From: JAKFWF01 sp963732635
GTDB lineage: Bacteria; Pseudomonadota; Alphaproteobacteria; Rhizobiales; Hyphomicrobiaceae
NCBI GenBank assembly: GCA_963732635.1
Contig: CAVTAL010000019.1
Coordinates: forward strand, 186,001 to 250,000
Direction: 5' to 3'
DNA length: 64,000 bases
Part shown: positions 19,813 through 27,969 of the stretch, piece after piece
How the letters are laid out: each line of letters begins with the position of its first letter
Numbering within the stretch: position 1 is the stretch's first letter
The notes under the pieces: generated by a model
What the model was told of the DNA's origin: nothing
Seen by the model: only the letters and a program-made list of their open reading frames with translations
Database searches by the model: none
Program-made: the position numbers and the translations under genes

Positions 19813-20529
19813 TCAGAAGAAGCGTTCGTAGATGTAGACGGTGTCGCCCGGTTGGACCACATAGTCCGCCGGCACTTCCATGACATCGACCATGCCGTCA
19901 ACGCGGCGTGTCAGTTTCATGCGGCGCTCGTTTGCCCGCTCCGAGAAGCCGCCGGCGATGGCAACCGCGGTCTCAATCGTCATGCCGCTGACATAGGGGT
20001 ATTGGCCAGCGGTGCGCACTTCACCGAGGATGAAGAACGGCCGGTTCTGCTGCACGTCGACGGTGACCTGCGGATCCTTCACGAACTGGGAGCCCAGGCG
20101 CGAGCGGATTGCGGATTCAAGGGCGCTGGTCGTCTGGCCACGGGCCCTGACGGCGCCGATCAGCGGCACGGTAATGCGGCCGTCGTGGTCAACGATGTAG
20201 AGCCGCGAAAGGTTTGGCTGGCCGTAGACGAACACGCGCAGGCGGTCGCCGGTGTCGAGCAGATAGGGGCCATCGGTCGAGGCAACGGCTTTCGGCCCCG
20301 CGGGACCGAACGGCGCAGCGCCTGGGTCGCCCCAGGATTGGGCGGTTGCAACCTGTACTGGCGGCGGTCCCATGGGGGCCGCGACCGGTTGGACGACGAC
20401 ATCGGCCGCTTCGGAGCGCGAAAACAAATGGTCGAACACGGTCGGCTCGCCAGGGCCTGACACGTCATGCGCGCAGGCACCGAGTGCCAGGGCAGCGAAA
20501 GCAGAGAGAACGACGAGGCGGGAGGACAT
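19813..20529 (-). CDS. Polysaccharide export lipoprotein, Wza family
   Basis: A 238-residue outer-membrane polysaccharide export protein. The signal peptide ends in a lipobox (LGAC, Cys about residue 19). After a Pro/Ala-rich linker comes the poly-export domain (GDRLRVFVYGQPNLSRLYIVD, then ITVPLIGAVRARGQT) and a SLBB-like C-terminus (FFILGEVRTAGQYPY to QPGDTVYIYER). It is shorter than Wza (~380 aa), as in many alphaproteobacteria. I chose ATG 20529 because the lipoprotein signal begins there; the frame is open 44 codons further. It is divergent from the co-polymerase gene at 20688 across a 158 bp promoter region. Confidence 0.9.
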   Translation of the reverse strand: MSSRLVVLSAFAALALGACAHDVSGPGEPTVFDHLFSRSEAADVVVQPVAAPMGPPPVQVATAQSWGDPGAAPFGPAGPKAVASTDGPYLLDTGDRLRVFVYGQPNLSRLYIVDHDGRITVPLIGAVRARGQTTSALESAIRSRLGSQFVKDPQVTVDVQQNRPFFILGEVRTAGQYPYVSGMTIETAVAIAGGFSERANERRMKLTRRVDGMVDVMEVPADYVVQPGDTVYIYERFF

Positions 20530-20687
20530 ATGACCCGATCCTTGCGAGGAATACCGATGCGGCTTTCTAACCCGGCACTGGTTAAGAAACGCCGAACACG
20601 TGTGTTTATTCGAGACGGTTAATAGTTTCGCAACTTCGGGGCGCTCTAATCCGGCACACAAATCAATCCTTGATGGGATCGCGATCC

Positions 20688-22934
20688 ATGCGTTCGAAAA
20701 CGTCGGCCAATCCTGATGATATCGATATCATGTCGCTTTGGAGGGCGGTGCGCCAAGGCCTGCCCCGGCTGCTGATCACCACTGTCGGCGCCGGTGTCGT
20801 CACCTTCGGGGTGCTGTCGACGATGGCCGCGCGCTACACTTCCGAAGCACAGCTGGCGATCGTCGCCAAGAGCACCAACCCGTTTCCCGATGGCAGCAAG
20901 ACCGGGCCATCGGACAGCGTCACGCCACGCATGGATACCGCCGCGGTCAACACGCAAGTGAAGGCGTTGCTCAGCAACGACCTGCTGCTCAAGGTGGCGA
21001 AGCAGTTGGACCTCGCCGAGCTGCCGGAGTTCAACCCGCGGGTCGGTGATCTCGATCTGTTCAGCAAGGTTGGCCGCATGATCGGCCTGGGCAAGGTGCG
21101 CAAGGGCGAGACCGTCGACGACACCGTGCTCGGCACGATCGTCAAGCAGCTCGAAGTTGCGTCGCCCAAGGAAAGCCGATCGATCTACATTCGCTTCTCG
21201 TCGGCCGATCCGGCGGTGGCGGCGGGCTTCGCCAATCGCCTAGCCGAGGACTATCGCGCGTCGCTGGTAAAGGACGTGGTCGATGACACCAGTGACGTGG
21301 TGAAGGCGCTGGTGCCGCAGGTTGAGCAACTGCGTCGGGAACTGATCGACGCGGAAGCCGAAATCGAGCGCACCCGGGTGCAGATCGATCGCACCATCGG
21401 CGGACAGCAGAAGACGCCGCTGATTGATCAGAGGTTGGGCGAACTCACCGCCGAGTTGTCGCGCGCCGATGTGCAAAGGAGCGATGCCGAGTCGAAATGG
21501 CGTTCGGCCCGCGAAATGATGCAGTCGGGCAGTGCCGGCTCGTCGCCGGAAGCGCAGAAGTCGCCGCTGATCCAGAACCTCGAACAGCAGCGCGTCCGGC
21601 TCGAACGCAACATATCGGAACTGTCAGCATCGCTGCTGCCGGGCCATCCGCGCATGCAGCAGCTCAACGCCGATCTCGGTGGTCTCAAGAAGCAGATCAT
21701 CGGCGAGATTCAGAAGCTCAACGTCAGCATCGAGAAGGAAGCACGCGTCGCGGCATTGCGCGTCGACAGCATCGCCAAGCAGATCACCGAACTGAAGGGC
21801 CGCGTGGTTTCGTCGAGTGGCGAGGATGCCAAGTTGCGTTCGCTCGAAGGTACGGCGAAGAGCCGTCGCGCCGAACTTGAGCGTCTGCAGCGACAGTTGG
21901 AAGACAACAAGACGGTCGTCGCAACCAAGTCGGTGCCGATCGAAGCGCGGATCGTCGCCCAGGCGCGGCCGTCGAGTGCGCCGACGTTCCCGAAAAAGGC
22001 GCCGTTCTCGATCCTGGCGATGGCCGGTACGTTCCTGCTCGGTCTGGCGTTGATCGTCACGCGCGGCCTGTTGACTGGCGCGCGCTCGTCGCCCGGCACC
22101 AACGGCGGCGCCGAGCCGCGTTATCCGATGCCGCCCTCGATGGGTGGCGCCGAGCCGGCCCTCGGTCGGGCAGCATTGCCGCGCGCCGTGGCGCAGGCGG
22201 CGGTGGCAGCCACCGCGGTCGTGGCTGCAACGACTGCAAACGCGGTAAGCGACACCGCGAAGATTTCGTCGATGGACAAGGTGGCGAGCCGGTTGCTCAC
22301 ATCGTCCGTCAGCCAAGCTGGATACCGTTCGCTCGTTGCCCCTGAAAGCCGTCAGCTCGATGCCACGGCCGAGGCTGCGGAGCTGGTCATGGCACTCGCC
22401 AAGGCGGGCAAGCAGGTCGTGCTGGTCGATTGGGACATGGCTGGCGACGGTTGTTCCGACGCGCTCGGGATCGACAAGCAACCGGGCATCACCGATCTGA
22501 TCCAGGGGCTGGTTTCGTTCGAGGACGTAATAGCCCAGCTGCCCGGCAGCGAAGCCCACTACATCGCCTGTGGCGACGCGTTGACGGACCCGGCGCTTGG
22601 TGCGGAGGCCGACCGGCTCAATCTGGTGCTTGATGCGCTGGACGAGGCTTATGATCATATCGTGGTGGTGGGCAAGCACGATGCCGCCCGCGATCTGTTC
22701 CAGGTGATCGAAGGGCGCTTCGATGCCGGTATTACCGTGGGTGAGGCCAAGAAGCGCCAACCGCTGATCGAGGACGTGCCCGGCAGCTTCCTCGGCTTCG
22801 AGGTCAGCGATCTCGATGTCATCAGGTTCGAACGCCCGCCCCTTAGCGCGTCAATCGCGACTTCGAACATACCGGTGCGGCGCGGTGGTGCGGGTCGCGT
22901 TCCCGGTGGAGACTTCGGCGAAGCGCGGCCCTGA
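20688..22934 (+). CDS. Polysaccharide co-polymerase, GumC/Wzc-like, degenerate kinase domain
   Basis: A 748-residue inner-membrane protein that should control chain length and export with the Wza lipoprotein encoded divergently. One membrane helix near residues 25-45, a Wzz domain, a long coiled coil (~170-430) and a second helix (ILAMAGTFLLGLALIV) precede an Ala-rich linker and a C-terminal ParA/BY-kinase-like domain. That domain keeps Walker A' (VVLVDWDMAGDG) but has no Walker A: the expected GxxxxGKS/T position reads PESRQLDATAEA. There is no tyrosine-rich tail. ATG 20688 is chosen, with ATG 20673 and TTG 20670 as alternatives. Confidence 0.88.
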   Translation: MRSKTSANPDDIDIMSLWRAVRQGLPRLLITTVGAGVVTFGVLSTMAARYTSEAQLAIVAKSTNPFPDGSKTGPSDSVTPRMDTAAVNTQVKALLSNDLLLKVAKQLDLAELPEFNPRVGDLDLFSKVGRMIGLGKVRKGETVDDTVLGTIVKQLEVASPKESRSIYIRFSSADPAVAAGFANRLAEDYRASLVKDVVDDTSDVVKALVPQVEQLRRELIDAEAEIERTRVQIDRTIGGQQKTPLIDQRLGELTAELSRADVQRSDAESKWRSAREMMQSGSAGSSPEAQKSPLIQNLEQQRVRLERNISELSASLLPGHPRMQQLNADLGGLKKQIIGEIQKLNVSIEKEARVAALRVDSIAKQITELKGRVVSSSGEDAKLRSLEGTAKSRRAELERLQRQLEDNKTVVATKSVPIEARIVAQARPSSAPTFPKKAPFSILAMAGTFLLGLALIVTRGLLTGARSSPGTNGGAEPRYPMPPSMGGAEPALGRAALPRAVAQAAVAATAVVAATTANAVSDTAKISSMDKVASRLLTSSVSQAGYRSLVAPESRQLDATAEAAELVMALAKAGKQVVLVDWDMAGDGCSDALGIDKQPGITDLIQGLVSFEDVIAQLPGSEAHYIACGDALTDPALGAEADRLNLVLDALDEAYDHIVVVGKHDAARDLFQVIEGRFDAGITVGEAKKRQPLIEDVPGSFLGFEVSDLDVIRFERPPLSASIATSNIPVRRGGAGRVPGGDFGEARP

Positions 22935-23078
22935 TGCGCACCCGGCTGGTAACGCCTCCTTAACCAGCTTGCCAGCGCAGTGTCGCCATTTCGACCGATC
23001 GGGATTGAATTGCACGACGTTTGCATTGGCGTCGACAGGATCGACGAATAGTCAGCGTTGCCGGAAGTTCGAGTTCAG

Positions 23079-24143
23079 ATGAGTCGTGCGTCAACCAAGA
23101 TGCTGAAGACAGCCTTGTCGGCCCTGCACTATTCAGGGCTTGGTTCGCTGTTTGCTCCATTGACGCGCGGCCAGGGCGTGATTTTCACGTTGCATCAAGT
23201 GGTGCCCGAAGAGCGCCGCCCGTTTGATCCCAACGGCATCCTGCGTGTCACCCCGCAGTTTCTGGAAGCGGTGGTGATACAGGTGCGCGATGCAGGCTTC
23301 GACTTCGTGTCGCTCGACGAAGCGGAAAAGCGCATCTCGGGCGATATTGGTTCCGGCCGACCGTTTGCCTGCTTTACATTCGATGACGGATATCGGGACA
23401 ATCGGGTCCACGCCCATCCCATACTGAAGCGGCACGGGGTGCCGTTTACCATCTACGTGCCGACCGATTTCCCCGATGGGCGCGGCGAACTGTGGTGGCT
23501 TGCGCTAGAGGAGGTGGTACGCCGGTCGCCTGCGGTTATCGTGCAGATGGCGGGGACCGTGCGCAACTTTCCCTGTCTCACGACCGCCGACAAGAAAGCC
23601 GCCTACGATTCGATTTACTGGTGGTTGCGCGGACTACCGGAGGACCGCTCACGACAAGTGGTTCGGGAATTGGCGGCAGGTGCCGGCGTTGATATCGGCG
23701 CCATCTGTCGTGATTTGATCATGACCTGGGACGAGATCCGCGAGTTGGCGACCGATCCGCAGGTGACGATCGGCGCCCATACCTGCCGTCACTATGCGGT
23801 TGCCAGGCTCGCCGCCGACGAGGCCCGTTCGGAGATTGCGAACAGCATTCGCCGTGTCGAGGAAGAGCTCGGGCGGCCGTGCCGGCATTTCAGCTTCCCC
23901 TATGGCGATGAGACCAGCGCCAGTCCACGCGATTTCCAGATCGCCGCCGACCTCGGCGTCGCGACCGCTGTTACGACCCGCAAGGGGTTGATCCAGGGTG
24001 GCGGCCGCGACGAACTGACCGGCCTGCCGCGCGTGTCGCTCAACGGCGATTACCAGCATGGCCGCTATGTCGAGGTTTTGCTGACCGGCGCTCCATTCGC
24101 GTTCTGGAACCTGTTTCGACGCGAACGTGCCGTCGCGCCGTGA
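23079..24143 (+). CDS. Polysaccharide deacetylase (NodB domain)
   Basis: A 354-residue carbohydrate esterase family 4 protein. The catalytic/metal motif is FTFDDGY, with the zinc-binding histidines in HTCRHY and a later FSFPYGDE motif. It removes N- or O-acetyl groups from polysaccharide, so it may edit the exopolysaccharide made by this cluster. No clear signal peptide is present; the N-terminus resembles other exopolysaccharide-cluster deacetylases. ATG 23079 is chosen over a TTG at 23058. It follows the co-polymerase gene by 144 bp on the same strand. Confidence 0.9.
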   Translation: MSRASTKMLKTALSALHYSGLGSLFAPLTRGQGVIFTLHQVVPEERRPFDPNGILRVTPQFLEAVVIQVRDAGFDFVSLDEAEKRISGDIGSGRPFACFTFDDGYRDNRVHAHPILKRHGVPFTIYVPTDFPDGRGELWWLALEEVVRRSPAVIVQMAGTVRNFPCLTTADKKAAYDSIYWWLRGLPEDRSRQVVRELAAGAGVDIGAICRDLIMTWDEIRELATDPQVTIGAHTCRHYAVARLAADEARSEIANSIRRVEEELGRPCRHFSFPYGDETSASPRDFQIAADLGVATAVTTRKGLIQGGGRDELTGLPRVSLNGDYQHGRYVEVLLTGAPFAFWNLFRRERAVAP

Positions 24144-24155
24144 GGGCGTGATGGC

Positions 24156-24374
24156 TCAACTGGGGGTGGAGCCGGCGCGCTGCATCCACCAGATGATGGC
24201 GCCGGCGGGTATCGTCCATAGCGTTCCCGCCAGCACGTAGTAGGCGAGTTCCAATGCCTTGTTGGCGTTCTGCATCTGCAGGATCATCGCCACCGCCATG
24301 GCCAGCAGCGCGTAGACCACGATCAAGACCAGCAGGGCAACTGTTCCAATCAGCTTGCGCGTGCGTATCGTCAT
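24156..24374 (-). CDS. DUF2842 family membrane protein
   Basis: A 72-residue protein with two predicted membrane helices, starting MTIRTRKLIGTVALLV. The R-T-R-K-L-I-G-T opening and the late WxxPAGxxIWWMQ segment match DUF2842, a small inner-membrane family common in alphaproteobacteria and often next to ctaA/COX15, as here. Its function is unknown; the neighbour suggests a link to cytochrome oxidase or haem A. It is divergent from ctaA and convergent with the deacetylase. ATG 24374 is chosen; 16 upstream codons do not resemble the family. Confidence 0.8.
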   Translation of the reverse strand: MTIRTRKLIGTVALLVLIVVYALLAMAVAMILQMQNANKALELAYYVLAGTLWTIPAGAIIWWMQRAGSTPS

Positions 24375-24477
24375 CTCGTGATCCCGGTTTCGAACTCGCT
24401 GGTCCGCGCCCGATGGGCGCATTGCCGATCGGTGAACCGTTGCCTATCACAACCGCTGACGCCGAAGGAGAGCCGCG

Positions 24478-25570
24478 ATGATGCGCCGCGCCGCAACGAT
24501 TGAGACGATGGAGCGAGCGGCGGCGGTAGACGCCGACCGGGCGGTGCGCGCCTGGCTGATCGCCGTCGCGGTGCTGGTGGTGGTGATGGTGACGGTCGGC
24601 GGTGCGACGCGGTTGACCGGTAGTGGCCTGTCGATCACCGAGTGGAAGCCGATCATGGGCGCGATTCCGCCGCTTGGCGAGGCCGCCTGGTTCGACGCTT
24701 TCGCCAAGTACAAGACGATCCCGCAATATGCCGAGGTCAACAAGGGCATGAGCCTCGATGCCTTCAAGGCGATCTTCTGGTGGGAGTGGGGGCATCGCTT
24801 CCTCGGCCGCGTCATCGGGGTTGCATTCGCGCTGCCGCTGGCGTGGTTCTGGGTGCGTGGCCGGCTGCGCCCGGACATGAAGTTGCCGCTCGTCGGTCTG
24901 CTGATGCTTGGCGGCATGCAGGGGTTTGTCGGCTGGTTCATGGTGCAATCGGGATTGGCCGAGCGGATCGACGTCAGCCAGTACCGGCTGGCGCTGCATC
25001 TCGGCATGGCGTTCCTGGTGCTCGCCGGCCTGTTGTGGATGGCGATGAAACTCGGCAATCCAGGAGCCAGGCGGCATTTCGCTGCGGACGATCACGCCCG
25101 GCGAAGCCCGGTTCGCGGGGGTTCTGACCGCGCTGGTATTCCTGCAAGTGGTGGCTGGCGCCTTCGTTGCCGGTCTCAAGGCCGGATTGACCTACAACAC
25201 TTGGCCGCTGATGGATGGCCGGCTGATCCCGAACGGGCTCACGCTCAAGTCACCGTGGTGGATCAACGTGTTCGAGAACGTCACCACCGTGCAGTTCAAT
25301 CACCGCATGCTCGCCTACGTCATCGTTCTGGCGGTGCTGGCGCATGCGATCGGTGTCATACGCCGCGCAGACGACGGGCGGTTGCGCGCGTCGGCCTGGC
25401 TGCTGGCGACGGCCATGCTGGCCCAGGTGGCACTCGGCATTTGGACGCTGCTGGCGGTGGTGCCGCTGCATCTGGCATTGCTGCACCAGTTCGGCGCGGC
25501 GGTGTTGTTCATCGTCGTCCGCCACGCGTTCCTGATGCGGCGGGCGGTGGCGGTTCGTAGGGCGCAATAG
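24478..25570 (+). pseudogene. ctaA: Haem A synthase CtaA/COX15, single frameshift
   Basis: An integral membrane enzyme that oxidises haem O to haem A for cytochrome aa3 oxidase. The first frame (from ATG 24478 after GGAGAG) shows the family's GGATRLTGSGLSITEWKPI, the haem-ligand region WWEWGHRFLGR and LGGMQGFVGWFMVQSGL. Family sequence then continues one base over (TITPGEARFAGVLTALVF, AGLTYNTWPLMDG, QFNHRMLAY, LHQFGAA) to TAG 25568-25570. One extra base within about 25060-25070 explains the break and would restore ~363 residues. The gene is normally essential for aa3 oxidase, so I read this as a consensus error unless proven otherwise. Confidence 0.88.
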
Positions 25571-25642
25571 CGAAGCGTATTGCGCCGGCCACTCGTTCGG
25601 TGGGTGCGCGGTGCAATACGGCTCGCGCCTATTGCACCCTAC
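25557..25642. repeat. REP/BIME-like double hairpin between ctaA and argC
   Basis: Two perfect 9-bp hairpins, GGCGCAATA/TATTGCGCC (25561-25569/25578-25586) and GGTGCAATA/TATTGCACC (25610-25618/25630-25638). The whole unit is flanked by GTAGGG (25557-25562) and CCCTAC (25637-25642), so its ends also pair. The first hairpin contains the ctaA stop codon. It lies between convergent genes, where it may stop transcription from both sides, and resembles dispersed alphaproteobacterial palindromic repeats. Confidence 0.65.
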
Positions 25643-25661
25643 AAGTGACCGGCGCTGCGGC

Positions 25662-26609
25662 TCACGCCACGCCCAGCATCAGCTTGATCGACTGGACGGC
25701 GGCGCCCGAGGCACCCTTGCCGAGGTTGTCGAGCCGGGCGACCAGCACCGCCTGCCGCAGGGCATCCGAACCGAAAACGCGCAGTTCGAGGGTATTGGTG
25801 TCGTTGAGCGCTTCCGGCTCGATGCGGCCGCCCTTGATCGCGGCGTCGTCGAGACCGGCGACCTTCACGTACGCTGAGCCCTGGTAGCGCTTGGCCAAGG
25901 CGTCGTGCAGATCGGCAAGCGTCGCCTTGCCGGGCAGCGTGTCGAGATGCAGCGGGATCGATACCAGCATGCCCTGCCGGTAGTTGCCGACCGACGGCAC
26001 GAAGATGGGCCGCCGGGTGAGGCCCGAATGCAGCTGCGTCTCCGGCAGATGCTTGTGGCCGAGCCCCAGTCCATAAAGCTCGAACGCGGGGGCTTTGCCC
26101 GCGTCAAAAGCTTCGATCATCGACTTGCCGCCACCCGAATAGCCCGACACCGCGTTGATGGTGACGGGGTAGTCGGCCGGCATCAAACCGGCGTCGATCA
26201 GTGGCCGCAGCAGGGCAATGGCGCCGGTCGGATAGCAGCCGGGGTTGGACACTCGGCTCGCGCCGGCGACGAGTGCGCCCTGTTCAGGTGTAAGTTCCGG
26301 AAAACCGTAGACCCAGCCCGGCGCGACCCGGTGCGCGGTCGAGGCATCCACGATCTTAGGGCCGCCGCCCGGCAGCGCGTCGGCGACGGCCACCGTCTCT
26401 CTTGCCGCGTCGTCCGGCAGGCACAGCACGACGAGATCGACCTCGGCCATCAGCGCCTTCTTGGCGGCTGGGTCCTTGCGCTTGTCGGTTGAGATCGAGC
26501 GCACGGCGAGGCCGGACACGCCGGCCAGCCGCTGGGCGATGCCAAGGCCAGTGGTACCGGCTTCGCCGTCGATGAATACGGTGGGCTTGGATTTAGCGGT
26601 GGAAGTCAT
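25662..26609 (-). CDS. argC: N-acetyl-gamma-glutamyl-phosphate reductase
   Basis: A 315-residue ArgC of the shorter type 2 family. It makes N-acetylglutamate semialdehyde from N-acetylglutamyl phosphate with NADPH, the third step of arginine synthesis. The N-terminal nucleotide-binding motif is IDGEAGTTGLGI and the active-site Cys is in SNPGCYPTGA; the GLGLGHKHLPE His segment follows. ATG 26609 is preceded by AAAGG. The 167 nt before it hold a promoter, an Arg-rich leader ORF and a terminator, which together look like an arginine attenuator. Confidence 0.95.
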   Translation of the reverse strand: MTSTAKSKPTVFIDGEAGTTGLGIAQRLAGVSGLAVRSISTDKRKDPAAKKALMAEVDLVVLCLPDDAARETVAVADALPGGGPKIVDASTAHRVAPGWVYGFPELTPEQGALVAGASRVSNPGCYPTGAIALLRPLIDAGLMPADYPVTINAVSGYSGGGKSMIEAFDAGKAPAFELYGLGLGHKHLPETQLHSGLTRRPIFVPSVGNYRQGMLVSIPLHLDTLPGKATLADLHDALAKRYQGSAYVKVAGLDDAAIKGGRIEPEALNDTNTLELRVFGSDALRQAVLVARLDNLGKGASGAAVQSIKLMLGVA

Positions 26610-26657
26610 CGGAGCACCTTTCGAGAGGAAGCGGTTCGGGAGGGGCGCGGCAGATAC

Positions 26658-26684
26658 AAAAAAGCCGCGCTCAAGGGGCGCGGC
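26658..26684 (-). terminator. Intrinsic terminator in the argC leader (attenuator)
   Basis: On the minus strand GCCGCGC (26684-26678), a 7-nt loop and GCGCGGC (26670-26664) form a perfect 7-bp G+C stem followed at once by six U (26663-26658). It lies 48 bp before the argC ATG and after the leader ORF stop, so it can only act on transcripts heading into argC. Its 5' arm can alternatively pair with CGCGGC at 26724-26719, inside the end of the leader ORF. Confidence 0.82.
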
Positions 26685-26713
26685 ACATTCGGAATCTGCT
26701 CAGGCAAAATCCC

Positions 26714-26776
26714 TCATCGCCGCGAAAGCATGTGCGCGCGACGTCGGCGGACGGAGATGGTGAGCGCGGTGTTCAT
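26714..26776 (-). CDS. Arg-rich leader peptide of argC
   Basis: A 20-codon ORF, too short for ordinary gene calling. Codons 10-13 are four consecutive arginines (CGC CGA CGT CGC), and codons 19-20 are also Arg directly before TGA, so 6 of 20 residues are Arg. The ATG lies 7 nt after a CATAAC -10 box, so the mRNA probably starts at or next to the A of the ATG and has no Shine-Dalgarno. The terminator and argC follow. By analogy with the trp leader peptides of Rhizobiales, stalling at scarce Arg-tRNA would expose 26719-26724 to pair with the terminator's 5' arm. This is inferred from sequence only. Confidence 0.7.
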   Translation of the reverse strand: MNTALTISVRRRRAHMLSRR

Positions 26777-26783
26777 AGCGGGG

Positions 26784-26812
26784 GTTATGCCGCGAGTGGG
26801 GGCGGGTGTCAA
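26784..26812 (-). promoter_or_regulatory. Sigma-70 promoter of the argC leader
   Basis: On the minus strand: TTGACA (26812-26807, perfect -35), a 17-bp spacer, then CATAAC (26789-26784, 4 of 6 matches to TATAAT). The predicted start point is about 26776-26777, i.e. the leader ATG. The promoter begins 14 bp after the stop of the upstream gene, which argues for a dedicated argC transcript. Confidence 0.75.
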
Positions 26813-26825
26813 GAATGGTGGCGTG

Positions 26826-27227
26826 TCAGGAACTGGTCGGTTCTGACTTCGATGTCTCTCGACTAGCAAGATAAGTATCGCCGTGGCCTTCGGTTTGCGG
26901 GCGAAATGGAGTTCGGCCCATCCATGGTTGGACCTGAATATGTTGCAACCAATCCTTCACGCTTGGAACCCAGCCTAGATCATCCTTTACGTGCTGCTCG
27001 CCGATGGTTCGGACCGGCACTGCCTTGCCATCACTATTGGTGATGGTTGCACCGAAGATCGATGCACACAGAAAAATGCCTTCGCTATGGTGCCGCAGCG
27101 CGCGGTGTCTGAGGTCGGCCAAGTGCGCCTTGCTTTCGTCGAACCAGTCATGGATCACGAGATAGTCGTCTGGCTTACCGCCGAACAGGCGTGCCGAGCG
27201 TACGGCGTGGTGGTAGGGGTGCGCCAT
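26826..27227 (-). CDS. Hypothetical protein, DUF6915-like
   Basis: A 133-residue cytoplasmic protein of unknown function. It begins MAHPYHHAVRSARLFGG and contains HDWFDESKAHLADLRHRALRHHSEGIF, then a TNSDGKAVPVR...GEQHVKDDLG block. This His/Asp-rich pattern I associate, without certainty, with DUF6915 proteins found in proteobacteria and phages. Clustered His residues could bind metal. The ATG shares its A with the TGA of the upstream gene (27227), so the two are translationally coupled. Base composition is lower in G+C than the neighbourhood, which suggests transfer. Confidence 0.7.
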   Translation of the reverse strand: MAHPYHHAVRSARLFGGKPDDYLVIHDWFDESKAHLADLRHRALRHHSEGIFLCASIFGATITNSDGKAVPVRTIGEQHVKDDLGWVPSVKDWLQHIQVQPWMGRTPFRPQTEGHGDTYLASRETSKSEPTSS

Positions 27228-27892
27228 CAATCTTTTCCGATCTCGTTGGCGATGTTGTCGAGAACGGGTTCGGCTTTCGGATCGTCCGTGATTACTCCCG
27301 TCTCGAAGTCCATGATGAATGCGCCGTACATCCAGTACTCGCCAGTACCATAGCGTTCGCCAAGCAGTAGCTCAGCCCCAAAGCAAGCCAGTTCATCGCG
27401 GACCACTTCATGCAACAGTTCTTTGGGCGGAATGTCGGCGACTTCGATATTAGGTGACTGACCGGCCTTGTAGTGCGCGTGCACGACCTGCGCGATGCCG
27501 TCGGATTCCAGTAATTCCACTAGCGAATTTAGTTCAATTCGCTCGCCGCCGCGGGTCTCGACGTAATCGAGCCAAGCGAACCCCTCGTCGTGTCCGCCGT
27601 CATAGTGACAGTAGGCTTTCGCAATCTTGAGAGCTTGGAGTTTCGGTAGGATCAACTGAAGATAGTCGCTGGGCCCGTTGGCCAATTTCGGTTCTTCAGG
27701 TGCGCGCTTCCAACCAAACAGGCGTCCCAGCAAGCTGGGTTTGGCAGCTGGAACCGGCGGAGGAGGTTGGTGCCGGTCGAGGGAGAAGCGAACCGGCGGC
27801 GGTGGCCCATCAATCGCGGTACTGGGCACGTATGAAAACGCGGACAGCCGCGGCAAATCTTCGGTAGCGCTCGAATCAAAGACGAAAGGCAT
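27227..27892 (-). CDS. Hypothetical protein coupled to DUF6915-like gene
   Basis: A 221-residue protein I do not recognise. The first ~65 residues are Pro-rich and probably disordered, with a short basic segment (LLGRLFGWKRAPEEP). The folded part (~75-221) has AYCHYDGGHDEGFAWLDYVE and, near the end, GTGEYWMYGAFIMDFETGVITDD, an acidic, aromatic pattern with no catalytic motif I can name. There is no signal peptide or membrane helix. It overlaps the next gene by one base and shares its lower G+C content, so the pair probably moved as a unit. Confidence 0.65.
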   Translation of the reverse strand: MPFVFDSSATEDLPRLSAFSYVPSTAIDGPPPPVRFSLDRHQPPPPVPAAKPSLLGRLFGWKRAPEEPKLANGPSDYLQLILPKLQALKIAKAYCHYDGGHDEGFAWLDYVETRGGERIELNSLVELLESDGIAQVVHAHYKAGQSPNIEVADIPPKELLHEVVRDELACFGAELLLGERYGTGEYWMYGAFIMDFETGVITDDPKAEPVLDNIANEIGKD

Positions 27893-27969
27893 GGGGAGCC
27901 TGCTGCTGATCTGTATTGCTACAGTTCAGCAAATTCGGACGAGCGGCACAATCGGATTTCTGCCCCCCC

